This document shows positions 48,880-60,702 of a DNA stretch of 64,000 nucleotides, one piece after another. The translations under genes were made by a program, and so were the position numbers. The stretch is from Onthophagus taurus (Eukaryota; Arthropoda; Insecta; Coleoptera; Scarabaeidae): NCBI RefSeq assembly GCF_036711975.1, contig NC_091970.1, forward strand, positions 4,843,501-4,907,500, given 5' to 3'. The notes beneath the pieces are model-generated. The model had not been told where the DNA came from. It was given only the letters and a program-made list of their open reading frames with translations, and searched no databases. Numbering within the stretch: position 1 is the first letter of the stretch; the number at the start of each line of letters is the position of its first letter.

Positions 48880-51385
48880 TTATTTTTCAGTCAATGATAA
48901 CTGCAGCACTTGCTCCAACAATTTTTGCTCCTCCATTTGTTGTTCTTCCAATTGCTTTTGTTCTTGTTCCGATAACCTTAGGACCATATCCAATTCCGAG
49001 TCAACTTCAGGACTCGTATTATCTGAATCTGTGCTTACAGCGGTATGATTGCACATAGCTAAACTAGCTTGGATTGCTCTACAAATAAAAAGCAAAATCT
49101 GGCGAAAATTACATAACAAAGCTAATTACGTCTATAACATCAAAAAAAATTTTTTTTTATCCAAATTAAACATAATTATTTAAATCACCTTTGAAGCTGT
49201 CGTTCTTCTTCGGCCAAATTAGGCGTTGTTGGCCTTGAAGGCCTTTGCGCTTTCAACGCCTCCCAAATATCCACCTAAAACCAACAAAATCATTAAATTA
49301 AACTTAAAAAAAAATTCTAACCTCTTCTTTTTCGGTCCCAGCTTCAATGAGACTTTGTTGAATCGCAAATTGCAATAAATCGTCTTCTTCTTCAGTACTA
49401 AATTGCCGCCGACTTTCAACTCCCGCTAAAAAAACAGTAATTAATAAAATTAATTAAAAAAAATTAATAAATTACTAAGTTTTGAGTATGATGGTGGAGC
49501 TTGAAACACAACATCGTCTAAAACACAAGTTAAGCGATCCTCTTCTTGGATGTGAGAAACGTTTGGTACATCCACATCCATACCGAAAATGTTTCCGAAC
49601 GTGATACGAGCGTTTAAAACGTGGAAAATTGGAATTTCTAAAAGAAATTGAATTTAGTGATGTTTTTTTTTTGAGGTTGGCACTAATTTCTAACCTATTT
49701 TAACGGGAAAACCTGCGGGAAGTTGCATTTGTATAAAATTCCTTAATTTCGCGAAATGCGAACTAGAAATGGCCATAAGATCAACAATCGGAAGAATTTG
49801 TTCGGGTAATGATAGCGGATAATTCTCGCACAGCCATAAAGTCGCTTTAAATTTTTGAACTTTTTTGCTCAGTTCTTTCGGCCTTCCGATATCCCTCCCA
49901 GCTAAATCAATTTCGGAATCGAAATATTCCTCGGGAGTTATATTTGTTGGATTTGTTGAATTCACTATTTCCTCCTAAAATAATAAATCAATAAACATAA
50001 ATTAATTAATTAATTATTTATTTACAGTTTGTGGAGCACTTGATGTTTCAGGAACGTCTGCAATCGGTTGCAAAAAATTTTGTAAAGGAGTCCGTATATG
50101 TTTAGATCGAGCCAGCTCCTTATCAGTTTCAGTTAAATGTTCAGTACGAGTTTTCGTAACCAACTCAACATTCGTAGCACTAAATACTTTACATTCGTGA
50201 CTATTAACCACCTCCGATTTATCCGATCTCCACCCCCAAACTCCCGCTTTATTCCTTTCAAAACTTATTTTATCCGTATCGATATAAGTTGTTACAATTG
50301 GAGTCGTTAATCGTTGCGAAATCGCCTCTTCCGACGGCGACAAAACCAACGAATCCGGGGGGGCCCGCATTTGCTCCGAATAAACCGATCTTGCATCGTG
50401 ATCAATCTCCAACATTGTAGCACCATCATCTAATTAATTTTTATTAATTTTAGAAATTATTAAAAAAAAAAATTTTTAAAGTTGGTATCATGTTTTAATC
50501 TGTAGTTGGATAAGGTAATGAAGTTAGTTACAATTAAAAAATTTACTTTACCCTTTCTTTTTGATAACCTAAAAATGTAACTTCGATCTCCGATAATAAA
50601 TTGAGGCATGCAAAGATCTATTCAATAATTAATTAACTTGTTAACACTAATTAACTTACTATGCCCTTGAAAAACATAACTACGATTCCCTCTTTGCCAA
50701 TTAGTATGATCGAAACCCAAAAGGGTCGTGTCTATCCTCACATTAGACCCTCGTTTATAAACTTTGTATGTATCACTGGGACACATTCGAGAAACTAAAG
50801 GAACTAATCAAACGATATATTATTTTATTTATTTTTAGGTTATTAATAATTACCCCAACTCGTAAATTCCCATTTCATCTCAACGTAAAAATCGGGAGCT
50901 TGTTTTAATTTTTGAAGTAATTCTGGAATGCCAGCCATCCGATTGGAATAACGTTGGAAGTCTCGACGTTCTAATATTAATTGGAGGAGTTCCGGGTCAC
51001 CCGTAGCCACGGCTTCTTGTAAAACTGATTTTTTTTTTAATATAAATTAGTTTAAAAATAAATGATTGAGTCATACCAGACCACCCATCAGCATTCTCAC
51101 AATTTACATTGGCTTCAAAATTCAATAAGGAACGTACGGACTCCATATGACCCAAGGTGACAGCCAACATCAAAGGGGATCTTCCCCTATTATCTTTTTT
51201 TTCCTTATCATGCTACAAAAAAATTTTATTTAAATCAATGACTAATACATTACACTTTATATGGAATGTTTTTAGAGTGTTCTTACGATTCTTTTACCAA
51301 GTTCCTCTTCTAAACTGCTCGAATTGTTGTTCCACACCAACCAGTGTAAAGGATATTCGGTTTGTATATAGGAGACACCGACCAT
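48880..51385 (-). CDS. ankyrin repeat and UIM protein of the ANKRD13 family
   Basis: Ten exons: 51287-51385, 51077-51212, 50854-51024, 50660-50803, 50026-50429, 49695-49974, 49476-49637, 49322-49425, 49189-49274 and 48880-49078. They give about 594 residues; human ANKRD13A has 590. Ankyrin repeats ([20 protein letters not shown]) are followed by the GPCR-chaperone-like domain with [20 protein letters not shown] and [15 protein letters not shown]. Later blocks are [20 protein letters not shown] and [16 protein letters not shown]. The C-terminus has ubiquitin-interacting motifs ([29 protein letters not shown]). ANKRD13 proteins bind K63-linked ubiquitin on receptors during endocytosis. A possible extra 66-nt exon lies in the intron 50430-50659. 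Confidence 0.93.
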
Positions 51386-51826
51386 TTTAATTTACTTTAG
51401 TTAATTTTTTAACAACGAATCAATTATATCTATGCGTATCGAAGCGAATTCATAATTAAACGCTAATTAATCTAGGATTTTAACGATATCCTAAAACTGA
51501 CAGCTCATTTTATATCATCTGTCTGCCATATTATGACTCGGCCATATTTACACTGAAGAATTGTCAAAATAAAAGTGAAGTTAGTCCTGTTAAAAGTCAA
51601 GTTTTATTAATGCAATTTTTATAATTTAATTCATTTAATTGATTTAAATATTAACTCAAATCATTTCTTTTATAATTAACTCAACATCGTGATATTTATT
51701 ATTAAATCATCCATTTTTAGTTGATTTTTTTTGACGTTTCCCTTTGTAAATCGGACTGATGCTAATTTAATTGCGAAGCTTAACATAACCTCAATTTACT
51801 TAGTTTGTGTTTAGTTTAGTTTGATA
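51386..51826. promoter_or_regulatory. divergent promoter region of ANKRD13 and RFC5
   Basis: The two genes start head to head across 441 bp. The sequence has AAACTGACAGCTCATTTTAT, repeated short TGTCA words, and CATAACCTC at 51784, 43 bp before the RFC5 start. No coding signal. Confidence 0.5.
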
Positions 51827-54800
51827 ATGAATAAAACCGGAAATAAAGTGAATTTGCCTTGGTAAATTAATTAATCTAATTTATTTATTTATTTGAGTTA
51901 ATAATTTGGTTTTAGGGTGGAAAAGTATCGCCCGAGTACTTTGGATGACCTCGTATCCCACGAAGACATCATAAAAACAAGTAAGTGAATCCTTTTTCTT
52001 AAAGCCGCAAAAATAATTAAAAATTTTAGTCTCAAAGTTTATTAAAGAGGACCAAGTACCGCATTTATTATTTTATGGCCCTCCCGGCACCGGAAAAACT
52101 AGCACCATTTTAGCGTGCGCCAAACAGCTTTATAAACCATCGCAATTTACTTCAATGGTAAAAATATTCTTTTTAGTTAGATTATATTAATCAGTTAAAC
52201 GATTAGGTTTTAGAATTAAACGCATCAGATGATCGCGGTATCGGTATAGTTCGAGGTCAAATCTTAACGTTTGCAAGTACCAGAACCATTTTTAAATCCG
52301 GTTTTAAATTAATTATTCTCGATGAAGCCGATGCGATGACTTTAGATGCGCAAAACGCACTGAGACGAAGTAAGTTTTTATTTTTAAATAATTAATTTTA
52401 TTATTGTTGGTTATGTTTAATGTTTGTATTGTACGGGTTACTATAGAAATTGTTTTAATCAGGATTTAATATATTTATATCCGAGGTGTTGTGAGGTAAA
52501 GTGCGTTTTGTGTTAATCGAAAAAGGTAGGTTGGATTAAAATGTTTTAATTAATTAAATTTATTTATTTAGGGATATTTATTTGATTAATTTTTTTAAAT
52601 ATCAATTAAGTCATTCGTTGGAGTATTCCGGGACGTTTTGATACCCAAACAAGTTGTATAACTCCAAAGGGATGGTTAATTCACGTTTTTCTTCAAAAAT
52701 GCACGATTTATCCATGTGGCATGATTCTAAAAAAATATAATTATGTTGGTATTAATTTCTATAAACATAACCTAACTTTATGAAATTTTTATCTGGTTAA
52801 AAATTACCTTGAGTGCAACAAATCCCCTCAGAGGCGCATCTCCCCGAATTTCTTCTGCAAGAACTATTCCCCGCGATGCAAGGTTCATTTTCATGGAATT
52901 GCCCTTCTTTTAAACATTTTAATGTATCAGGGGTTCCGATTAAACACCCAAAAGGTCCGCAACAAATCCCCGGACCAAAACATTGCCCGCTTCTTGCTGG
53001 TCCACATGAAATGCACTAAAAATACATTGAAAGAAATGGTTTAATTAATTAATTATAATTTCTTACTTGTTTAATGTTTGTATCCAGGGAATTAATCCTT
53101 CCATTTCTTTTTCCACCCCTTGGACAATTAGTAATTAAGCACCCGTGACTTAATTGATCCTGTATGATGCATAAAATAAGAGTAAAGATGATTAATTTGA
53201 CCATTTTGCCACTTGAAGGGTCGATTTGCGTTCTGGAATACGACGGCGAAAATTTCCTTTATATACTCGTTTGATACAATAAGAAGTGTTGGGGTGAATA
53301 TGAATTGAAATTTTTTAAGAAAGAATCACGCGTATTGTGATGGGAATTGTGTTTCCTTGTTCATGCAGATTTTTGTGAATGTAGGTGGAATGGATGTGAT
53401 TGAATCCGATGGGGACGAGGAGGTTATCGAGAAACAGTTAAAAATAGTGATTCTCGGTGGGAAATACACTGGAAAAGTAAGTAAATAAATCTTTATTGAA
53501 ATTTTGTAATAAATATACAATCATTTGATATATCGGGTGATTAAATGGATTGCATGGGCCACATAATCGACGTTTTTCGTGTTTAATTGTCCAACGGATA
53601 TCCTTCCAGACTCACTCATATAAATGCTATGCTCGGTTTGTAATTTTTTCACCTTAAAAATCAATTTGTTAAATTACTAAGTGAATATGAAGCTATAATA
53701 TCTTAATACCTGTGATTTAGTTAACCCTGTGAAACAAAACATCCCGTTTTGATGAACGATGTGGTCCCAATTTCGAATCGAACCCTCCTTAATCAATTTG
53801 CTCCGTAGTATTCTTCGGATTGAAATTATCCGATCCGCTATTAACTTAAATTCTCGCTTCCTAATTAATTAATCATTAAATAATTAATTATTTAATTTAA
53901 TTAAACCCACCATTCATCTCTTAATCCGCTATCACTCAAAATTTTTTGGGCTATCCGCGCCCCGTGAATCGGGGGTGTTAAATACATAGGAATCGTAAGG
54001 TTTCTTAGTTGCGATTGCACCTTCTCAGCTATTTCCTTCTTCTTTGTAATGATTATTAACCCCCCTGGGCGATCACCGTACAACCCCATATTCTTACAAA
54101 AACTTTGCACAATCATACAATTATTTCCATCCTCCACAAATCGCCTCACCTAAATTAATTGAAATTAACTCAAATAATGCTTAATAAAGAAATTGGTTAC
54201 AGCAAATGAATCAACTTCAAAGTGCCCGGAAGCAAATCCCTGATAAGCTAAATCAAATAGCACCAATAATCGTTTCTTTCGAACTAAATCAGACATTTCC
54301 TCCCATTGACTCCTCGATGGGTCAACTCCCGTTGGGTTATGGGCACAACCGTGAAATAAAATAATTCCTTGGTCGGGAATTCTCTAAAAAAATTTGTTTA
54401 TCTATTACATCTCATTACGTCATTGTTAAAAATTTACCGAAACATCCTCCATTAACCCTTTATAATCTAACCCAAACGTTTTATAATCATAATATCGGTA
54501 ATAATCAAAAGACAACCCTGCATGTCTCGCAACTTGCAGATGATTCCCCCACGTTGGTTTTGGGACAAAAAGCTTTTTAGTCCCGGTATAAAATAATCCG
54601 ATAAAATCGAACGCTAATCGACAAGCCCCCGTTCGTGAAACCGTTTGTGTGGCAGCCGTTAATTTATTCTTGATATGAGGGGAATCTCTCCCTAAAATTA
54701 TTTGTTGCGCTTTCTCCCGATACTGCTCTTCCCCTTCCGGGACGCAATAATCTTTGTTTAGACGCATCGAATCTAGGAGTTTCTCAGCTTTTCGAACGCA

Positions 54801-56986
54801 AGGTAATACGTAGGGTTTTCCGTTGTCGTCTTGATACGTTCCGATGCTCAAATTAACTTTTTTCGGGTTTTTACAAGCTCGGTAAGCTTCGGTTAATCCA
54901 TAAACGGGGTCTGGGGGGCCCATTTCAACCGATGCCCAAAAGGAACTCCCACTAAAATTATAATAAATGTTAAGAATGAATTAAAAATAGTTTTTTGACG
55001 TTGATTACTGATGATAATTCCGTTTTATAATCGGGGAGGATATTTGTATGATATTTTTCGATTTTCTAAAAATAAAAATTGATTAGGAGGGAAATAAGGA
55101 TTGTTTCTACTTACTGCAGGGTGAATTTAAGGTATTTTTGAAACGTTACGATGATTTTACCTGAACTCATGATGATTCTTCGGAATAAGAAAAAAGTTTT
55201 AAATCAAAGTATAAACATGTCAAATTGACGTTTTTGTTTATATTCTGTTTTTTTTTAATTAATACATTTAATTTTGTTATAAATATAATCAATAATTTTG
55301 CATCAATTTTAATACGGAGCTAATTTGACAGTTTATAAAAAAAAATTAATACCAACTTAAATTTGAAATTGTTGCCAATCTAAAATTAATAATTTTAGAC
55401 TTCTATAATAAGAAGATTTTGTTACAATGAATTTGTGAAGAGTTACGTATCAACAATAGGAGCAGATTTTTATTTGAAACGAATGAGTTTACCATCCGAC
55501 AAAAAAGCTCTTTTAAGAATAACTGATGTTGGCGGAGATGAGTTATGTGGAACGATGCTTGATAAATACTTATTTAAAGCTAACGTAAAACGCCCAATTT
55601 CATTTAAATCCTTTAATAATTAATAAAATTTTAGGTAATATTCTTAGTTTACGACATAACCAACAAAAATTCGTTCGAAGAAATTAATTCTTGGATCCGA
55701 GAGATACAAAAATACATTAAATGTCCTCCGATCGTTGCAATAATTGGAAATAAAAGTAAAAAATTAATCGAAATAAAAAAATGTGTGTAAAAATCGTTTT
55801 TTAAGGTGATTTAGAGCACCAAAGAAGTGTTTCAAATCAAATCGTATCTAAATTAATGAAAGAGTTAAACGTTTTGAGTTATTTAATATCTGCGAAGAGT
55901 GGGGAAAACGTTTCGTTATTCTTTTTGGATGTGGTTGCGAGATATTTGGGGATTCATTTGACGAGAATCGATAAAGAGAATCAGATTGAAGTTGTAAAAG
56001 CTCGCCTGGTTAAAGAGGAGGTTCCCAAGAGAATCAATGAGAAAAATGTTAATCGGAATACCTCAATTTGTTCGATACAATAATGATTAATAAAAAGATT
56101 CTTCCATTTAATTCTTTTTTGTCAACCAAAAAATGACTTAATTAATTAATTAACAAAAATTAATGATTAATTTTGATTTTAGTAATTGAGAAATACACGG
56201 AAAACATCCGATTTTGCATCATTTGTAATTATTTGAGTAAAATAACCCCGGCCATTCAAAGTAGATGTACGAGGTTCCGATTTGGGCCTTTGTCACCCGA
56301 ACAAATTTTGCCTAGATTGAATTATGTCATCGATGAAGAAAAGTAAGAATAAATTAAATAAATTATTAATCTATCAAATAAAATTGCAGAGTTAAAGTAT
56401 CAGAAGATGGCAAAAAAGCTTTATTAACTCTAGCTAATGGTGATATGAGGAAAGTTCTGAACGTACTCCAAAGCACTTGGTTAGCCTATAAAGATGTCAC
56501 AGAAGACAACGTTTATACATGCGTTGGGCATCCTTTAAAAAGCGATATTGAAAACATCGTGAAATGGTTGTTAAATGACGATTTTAAAGTTGCTTATTTA
56601 AGTATCCTTTAAAAAATTTTTTTGTAACTGTCAAAAAAAACCTAACGTTCAATATAAAAAAAACCTAACCTTAAATGTCAAAAGAAAATCTAACCTTAAA
56701 CGTCACTTAGATATTAAAGAGTTAAAAACAGTGAAAGGGTTAGCTTTAAACGATATTTTAGAGGAGGTTCATAATTATATTCATCGAAGTAAGTTAAAAT
56801 TACTTTTTATTAATAGTTAAAAATAAATTAATTTTAGTTGAGTTCCCTTACAAGATTTTAATTGATCTCTTGGATAAGATGGCTACGATTCAATTGAGAC
56901 TCTCGTCCGGAACGAATGAAAACATCCAATTAACATCGTTAATTTCTGCCTTTCAATGTGCCCGGGATATTACTGTTTCTAATTAA
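51827..56986 (+). CDS. RFC5: replication factor C subunit 5 (clamp loader), with genes nested in intron 4
   Basis: Eight exons: 51827-51861, 51916-51980, 52030-52157, 52207-52369, 56183-56342, 56390-56601, 56711-56788 and 56838-56986. They give about 329 residues; human RFC5 has 340. The AAA+ motifs are intact: the VEKYRP RFC box, Walker [12 protein letters not shown], the NASDDRGI sensor box, Walker [12 protein letters not shown], and [17 protein letters not shown] with the arginine finger region. RFC loads PCNA on DNA in the nucleus. Six introns are 46-109 nt, but intron 4 is 3813 bp and splits LRR from IEKYTEN, a highly conserved place. The phase (1) is right, so the two halves make one protein. 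The intron contains the inotocin, Rab28 and aspartate aminotransferase genes. Confidence 0.93.
52611..53204 (-). CDS. inotocin (oxytocin/vasopressin-like) precursor with neurophysin
   Basis: Three exons (53067-53204, 52808-53015, 52611-52726) give about 153 residues. A signal peptide ([20 protein letters not shown]) ends just before the nonapeptide CLITNCPRG (codons 53115-53141). GKR follows, which gives C-terminal amidation and dibasic cleavage. The second exon encodes the neurophysin domain, with CISCGP at its start and 14 cysteines in total including the third exon, the full vertebrate number. Inotocin is the arthropod member of the oxytocin/vasopressin family, a secreted neurohormone tied to water balance and other functions. 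It is absent from Drosophila and several other insects. The gene lies on the opposite strand inside intron 4 of RFC5. Confidence 0.95.
53390..56083 (+). CDS. Rab28: Rab28 small GTPase
   Basis: Four exons (53390-53476, 55399-55584, 55635-55755, 55806-56083) give about 223 residues; human Rab28 has 221. The N-terminus is acidic ([11 protein letters not shown]), then [13 protein letters not shown] (G1), [11 protein letters not shown] (switch I), DVGGDE (G3) and [24 protein letters not shown] (G4) and SAKSG (G5) follow. The end is CSIQ, a CaaX box, as in vertebrate Rab28 and unlike most Rabs. Rab28 is linked to intraflagellar transport and ciliary function. G3 lacks the usual Gln (DVGGDE), as Rab28 often diverges there. 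The first intron is 1922 bp and contains an aspartate aminotransferase gene. The whole gene sits in an RFC5 intron on the same strand, with an AATAAA-like signal (about 56090) under 100 nt before RFC5 exon 5. Confidence 0.93.
53521..55170 (-). CDS. GOT2: mitochondrial aspartate aminotransferase (GOT2-like)
   Basis: Seven exons: 55115-55170, 55009-55065, 54438-54951, 54201-54383, 53911-54149, 53710-53860 and 53521-53652. They give about 443 residues, against 430 in human GOT2. A basic, hydroxylated presequence leads to [20 protein letters not shown]. Conserved blocks are [59 protein letters not shown] and GMFCFTGL. The PLP lysine is in [13 protein letters not shown], and the substrate arginine is in SGRISVG. 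The enzyme exchanges amino groups between aspartate and 2-oxoglutarate in the malate-aspartate shuttle. The usual SYAKN around the lysine is SFCKN here, so this may be a diverged paralogue. It lies inside intron 1 of Rab28 on the opposite strand. Confidence 0.92.
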
Positions 56987-57064
56987 GTTGGAATAAAATA
57001 ATTTAACAGGAAAAGTTTATTATTCTAATAAATACCGAGATTAAAATTACAAAAATAAATACAA

Positions 57065-59303
57065 CTATCCTAATATATTTCCAAAGAGGTTGCTAAAACC
57101 GTTGGATATCGAGGATAAAAACCCCGGTGATTGTTCTTGATGGTGTTGAGGTTGCCGGTGAAATAAAGTTGGTTGTGTTGGCCGATAAAACACATCACTT
57201 CTCTATAAATAAATTAATTAATAAATAATTCAAATAATTAATTATATAATACCTGATTACTATTTTTATTAATGAATTAATTAATTAGTTATTTAGCAAT
57301 TTTAAAAGATTTTTGGGGTTGAGCGGTAACAATAGGAGAAATCATGCTAAGGGAAGGTGAAGTAACGGGACGGCGATATGTTGTTCCGTACTAAAAATTT
57401 CCATCACCTCAATTAATAAGTTAATTTGTTATTAATTTCGAAAAGCTTACTTTAGCTTGATGCAAAGTAACATTAATTTGGGTTGGGTGATCCGCAACGA
57501 CCATAAATTCAACATCCTTCGGGACATAACCATCAGCATAAACCTCTAATACGTAAACACCAGGTAAAAGAATTCTCCAAAACTCCCCGTATTTTGTGGT
57601 GCGAAACCCAACATCTCTCCCTTTTATCTTCAATGAAGCCTTCTCAATCGCATTTCCGTTCATATCTGTCACGAATCCTTGAATCCCACGGTGTACTTCA
57701 GCTAAGAATTTAATTAGGGACTAAAAATAAATTTCTTTTTTATAAAAATTAATTATAATTGATTTAATTAATTAATTACGACTCGGTTATCTTCCCAATA
57801 CTTCGGTAATTCTTTAGCATAAGGATATTTGCAACACGATATTTCTAAGGTTACTTCCATACATCCATACCAAATGTAATTATAATCTTGCATTCCACCT
57901 GTTAAAGGGTACCAAGCGGCTCCGTTTGTTATCCCCTAAAATTAAATTAAATTTAAGCTTGCATAACCTCACTTTTTATGTCACACTTTTTTAAACCCTT
58001 GAGTCGTTGATTTGCATGAGACCCCCTTACTCATTTTCCCATGATTTTCCGAATATGTTAAAGCAAGATGCGTGAATATATCATCATCCGGGGTTAAAGA
58101 TGGATAAGAAGCGTAAGTTAAGTACACTGAAAATATTAAGTTTTATTAAAAAAAAATTTATTTTTTGTGGAAATGAAACAAGGTTAAGTAAGTAACTTAC
58201 GCGAACATAATGCAGAAGATCTACAAATTCCTTTTTAAGCAAAACAGATTAAATTACTTTTAAGAGGTTACTTTATGTGTTAATTTCAAGTTTTAAGAAA
58301 TATCAACATACAAATTTGATTATTAAAAACAAGCTCCATCTATTATTGCAATTACGAACTATATTTGAAATAAAATTTTTAAATTGTTAAATACTTACGA
58401 GAATTTGGGGTATTATCAAAAGGATAACTCGCAACTAAAGCACCGCCGTGTAAATTGCCTGAGAGTACAAATTGGATCTTTGATAACCATTCTTTAACAG
58501 CTACAGTTTCAGGTTGAGTTCTTCGGTCATTTTGTTTGAAATAATCGGGGAAGTTTCGATTCAAATCGAAGCCTCTTGCGTTATATCTAAATTAATTAAT
58601 GCATTAATTAAAAAATTAATTGTTTTAATCAAATTTAACAACCTCCCTTGTCCACCTTCGCATTGACCTTCTTTCGAGACTTCAAATCCATCAGGGTTCA
58701 TGGATGGCATGATGTGAATCCTTGTGTTATCCAATAACCAACGAATATATTCATCTGTGTTGTAGTTAATTACTAAATACTAAAAAACGAAGAGAAAGTT
58801 TTAAATGATTAAAGAGAAAATGACCCCATTTTTTGAGGTGCACATACATGTATTAAATGTAGCATTAATTCTCTGCTAACAGCTTCGTTTCCATGCATAT
58901 TTGAGACATATTTAACGTCCGGTTTTCCAATCATGTGCTCATAAGGTGATGAAGAAACAACCATAACCCATAATTCTCTATCTATATTAAATAAAAATAC
59001 TGAAATTAATAAATAAATTACGTTATAAAGTTAGTTATTACCTTGAACAGATTTTCCAATAGAATATAATGCGGTTAACGAAGGAAATTTAGCACTGGTC
59101 ATCCTTAAAAACTTTGTCATAGCTTCATAATTATGATATTTAAATTCAACCTGATAATTTTCATTATCTAAGTTGTGTTGGTAAATTCGCTCTTCAACGC
59201 TGTCATTCGTAAAGCTTTGTGGATACCCGAATACTTCCGGAATTAAACTCGACGAAGAACAAAAGAGGAAAATTAAAAAAGTTTTTAAATTGATTTGAAA
59301 CAT
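57065..59303 (-). CDS. secreted or GPI-type metallocarboxypeptidase, M14 N/E subfamily (carboxypeptidase M/D-like)
   Basis: Core exons: 59042-59303, 58848-58981, 58643-58779, 58399-58586, 57987-58126, 57780-57935 and 57451-57720. After these, either exon 57289-57390 (stop TAA) or exon 57065-57202 (stop TAG) can follow; total 462 or 474 residues. A signal peptide ([20 protein letters not shown]) precedes the catalytic domain. Zinc ligands are in [11 protein letters not shown] (HxxE) and [15 protein letters not shown]. The substrate block is [12 protein letters not shown], and the catalytic Glu is in [11 protein letters not shown] transthyretin-like domain follows ([20 protein letters not shown]). 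Such enzymes trim basic C-terminal residues from peptides outside the cell or in the secretory route. Whether it is CPM- or CPD-like cannot be settled by eye. Confidence 0.9.
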
Positions 59304-60332
59304 TTCTTTGGTTTTTACTTTTAATTTGTTAAAAAAAATTGTTTAAACAGAAAAAGTGGTTTTGGTCATGGTCAAACTCTTCGTAACTGAAACGTGTTTG
59401 AAGAGAGACTGAAAGCCGACGTCGCGAGAGGCTTCCACCTTCGCGCTCGCGCTGACCTTCATTCGCTAGGTCAAGGCCCCCAAAAATCAATAGGAAATAA
59501 CTGTATTCGGTAAACTGGTTGGAAACCGTTAAGTTAAAGTCGCTTATTTAATCTTGTTAAAAAAATTATCAACAAATTTTATTTTTTATTGTATTTATTC
59601 ATATTTTTATATAAAAAGTCTAAAAATCTTAAAATTATTATAAACTATTAATGACTTAATTCCCACTATTTTAACTTCATCCCAATCAATTAAATAAATC
59701 AATTTATTTTTGAACTAATCATTGTTATAAAAATTGTTCTTTTTAACAAAATTGTATTACAATTTAATAACAATAATAAATTGTTCTTTCATTGTTAGTT
59801 TATTTCAAATAATTTATAAATTTAAGTTATGTTACTAAGTTGATAGTAGTTATCTGTTAAAAATAATTAATTATTCATCTTTAGAAAAGTACACAACTTA
59901 AAGAACTTTATTAATTAGTTAATTAAATTATGAAAAGTATTTTTCATGGGTATGACTTATAAACTACGTTACCATTCATGTATTGCAATCCCTACCCATG
60001 TTTTGGAACGATTTTCTGTATTGACTCTATATTCACTCGAACAATCGCAGAGAGCAATGAGTCAACACCTCTCTCTAAGTTTGATGTAACTTATAAAAAA
60101 CAAGAATATAGCTGTACTTTAACGACAAAAATACCGCCTAGCAAGTTAAAAATACTCGTTTAGAGAACGATTATATCACCGTGCTTCGTCATACAATAAG
60201 ATCTAAGCTGCTCTACCCATTCTCCCAATATGTTGTGCCTAATATGTAAGTTTTATTAAAGTTTAAAATTCAATTGGATTAATTTAGAATACAGTTTTAT
60301 TGCATTCACAATATAAGACATAATATTAAGGA

Positions 60333-60405
60333 AGGCGGTTGGCAAAGATGGTAAGACCTACTTGCTTAGATGGCCACTGGCGTGGGATCGGATCTGCCTG
60401 GGGGC
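60333..60405 (+). repeat. tRNA-like sequence, probable SINE head
   Basis: TGGCAAAGATGG at 60340-60351 fits the Pol III A box. GGATCGGATCT at 60385-60395 is close to the B box, and the 45-nt spacing is that of a tRNA. The two ends do not pair as an acceptor stem, so it is not a working tRNA. A tRNA-derived SINE fragment is likely. Confidence 0.4.
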
Positions 60406-60702
60406 TACATTTTTGAAAATTAAAAGAAAAATAAACTAAAATAGATTGTTTTTTGAAAAATAAAATTAATTCATTTTTAGAGCGCCATCTATAGTATAAT
60501 TGCGAAATTATATAAATTTATCCGAGACGCACACCTTTACAGTAGTGGTTTTAAGCTCCGCATTCAATAATTTTAAAAATTTACCAACTACATCTTTTAT
60601 TTAGTAGCATAACTTAGTTATTTAGTCGAGTTTCAAACCTTTATCACAAAGGTTGCTAATTTACCGATATAATCTTGCATTAGTTTAGCTACTGAATACA
60701 AG

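Noticed and set aside
58210-58229. 20-nt microexon in the carboxypeptidase between GTAG-type sites
   Set aside because: Including it would shift the phase and create a stop in the next exon. Skipping it gives the family sequence directly.
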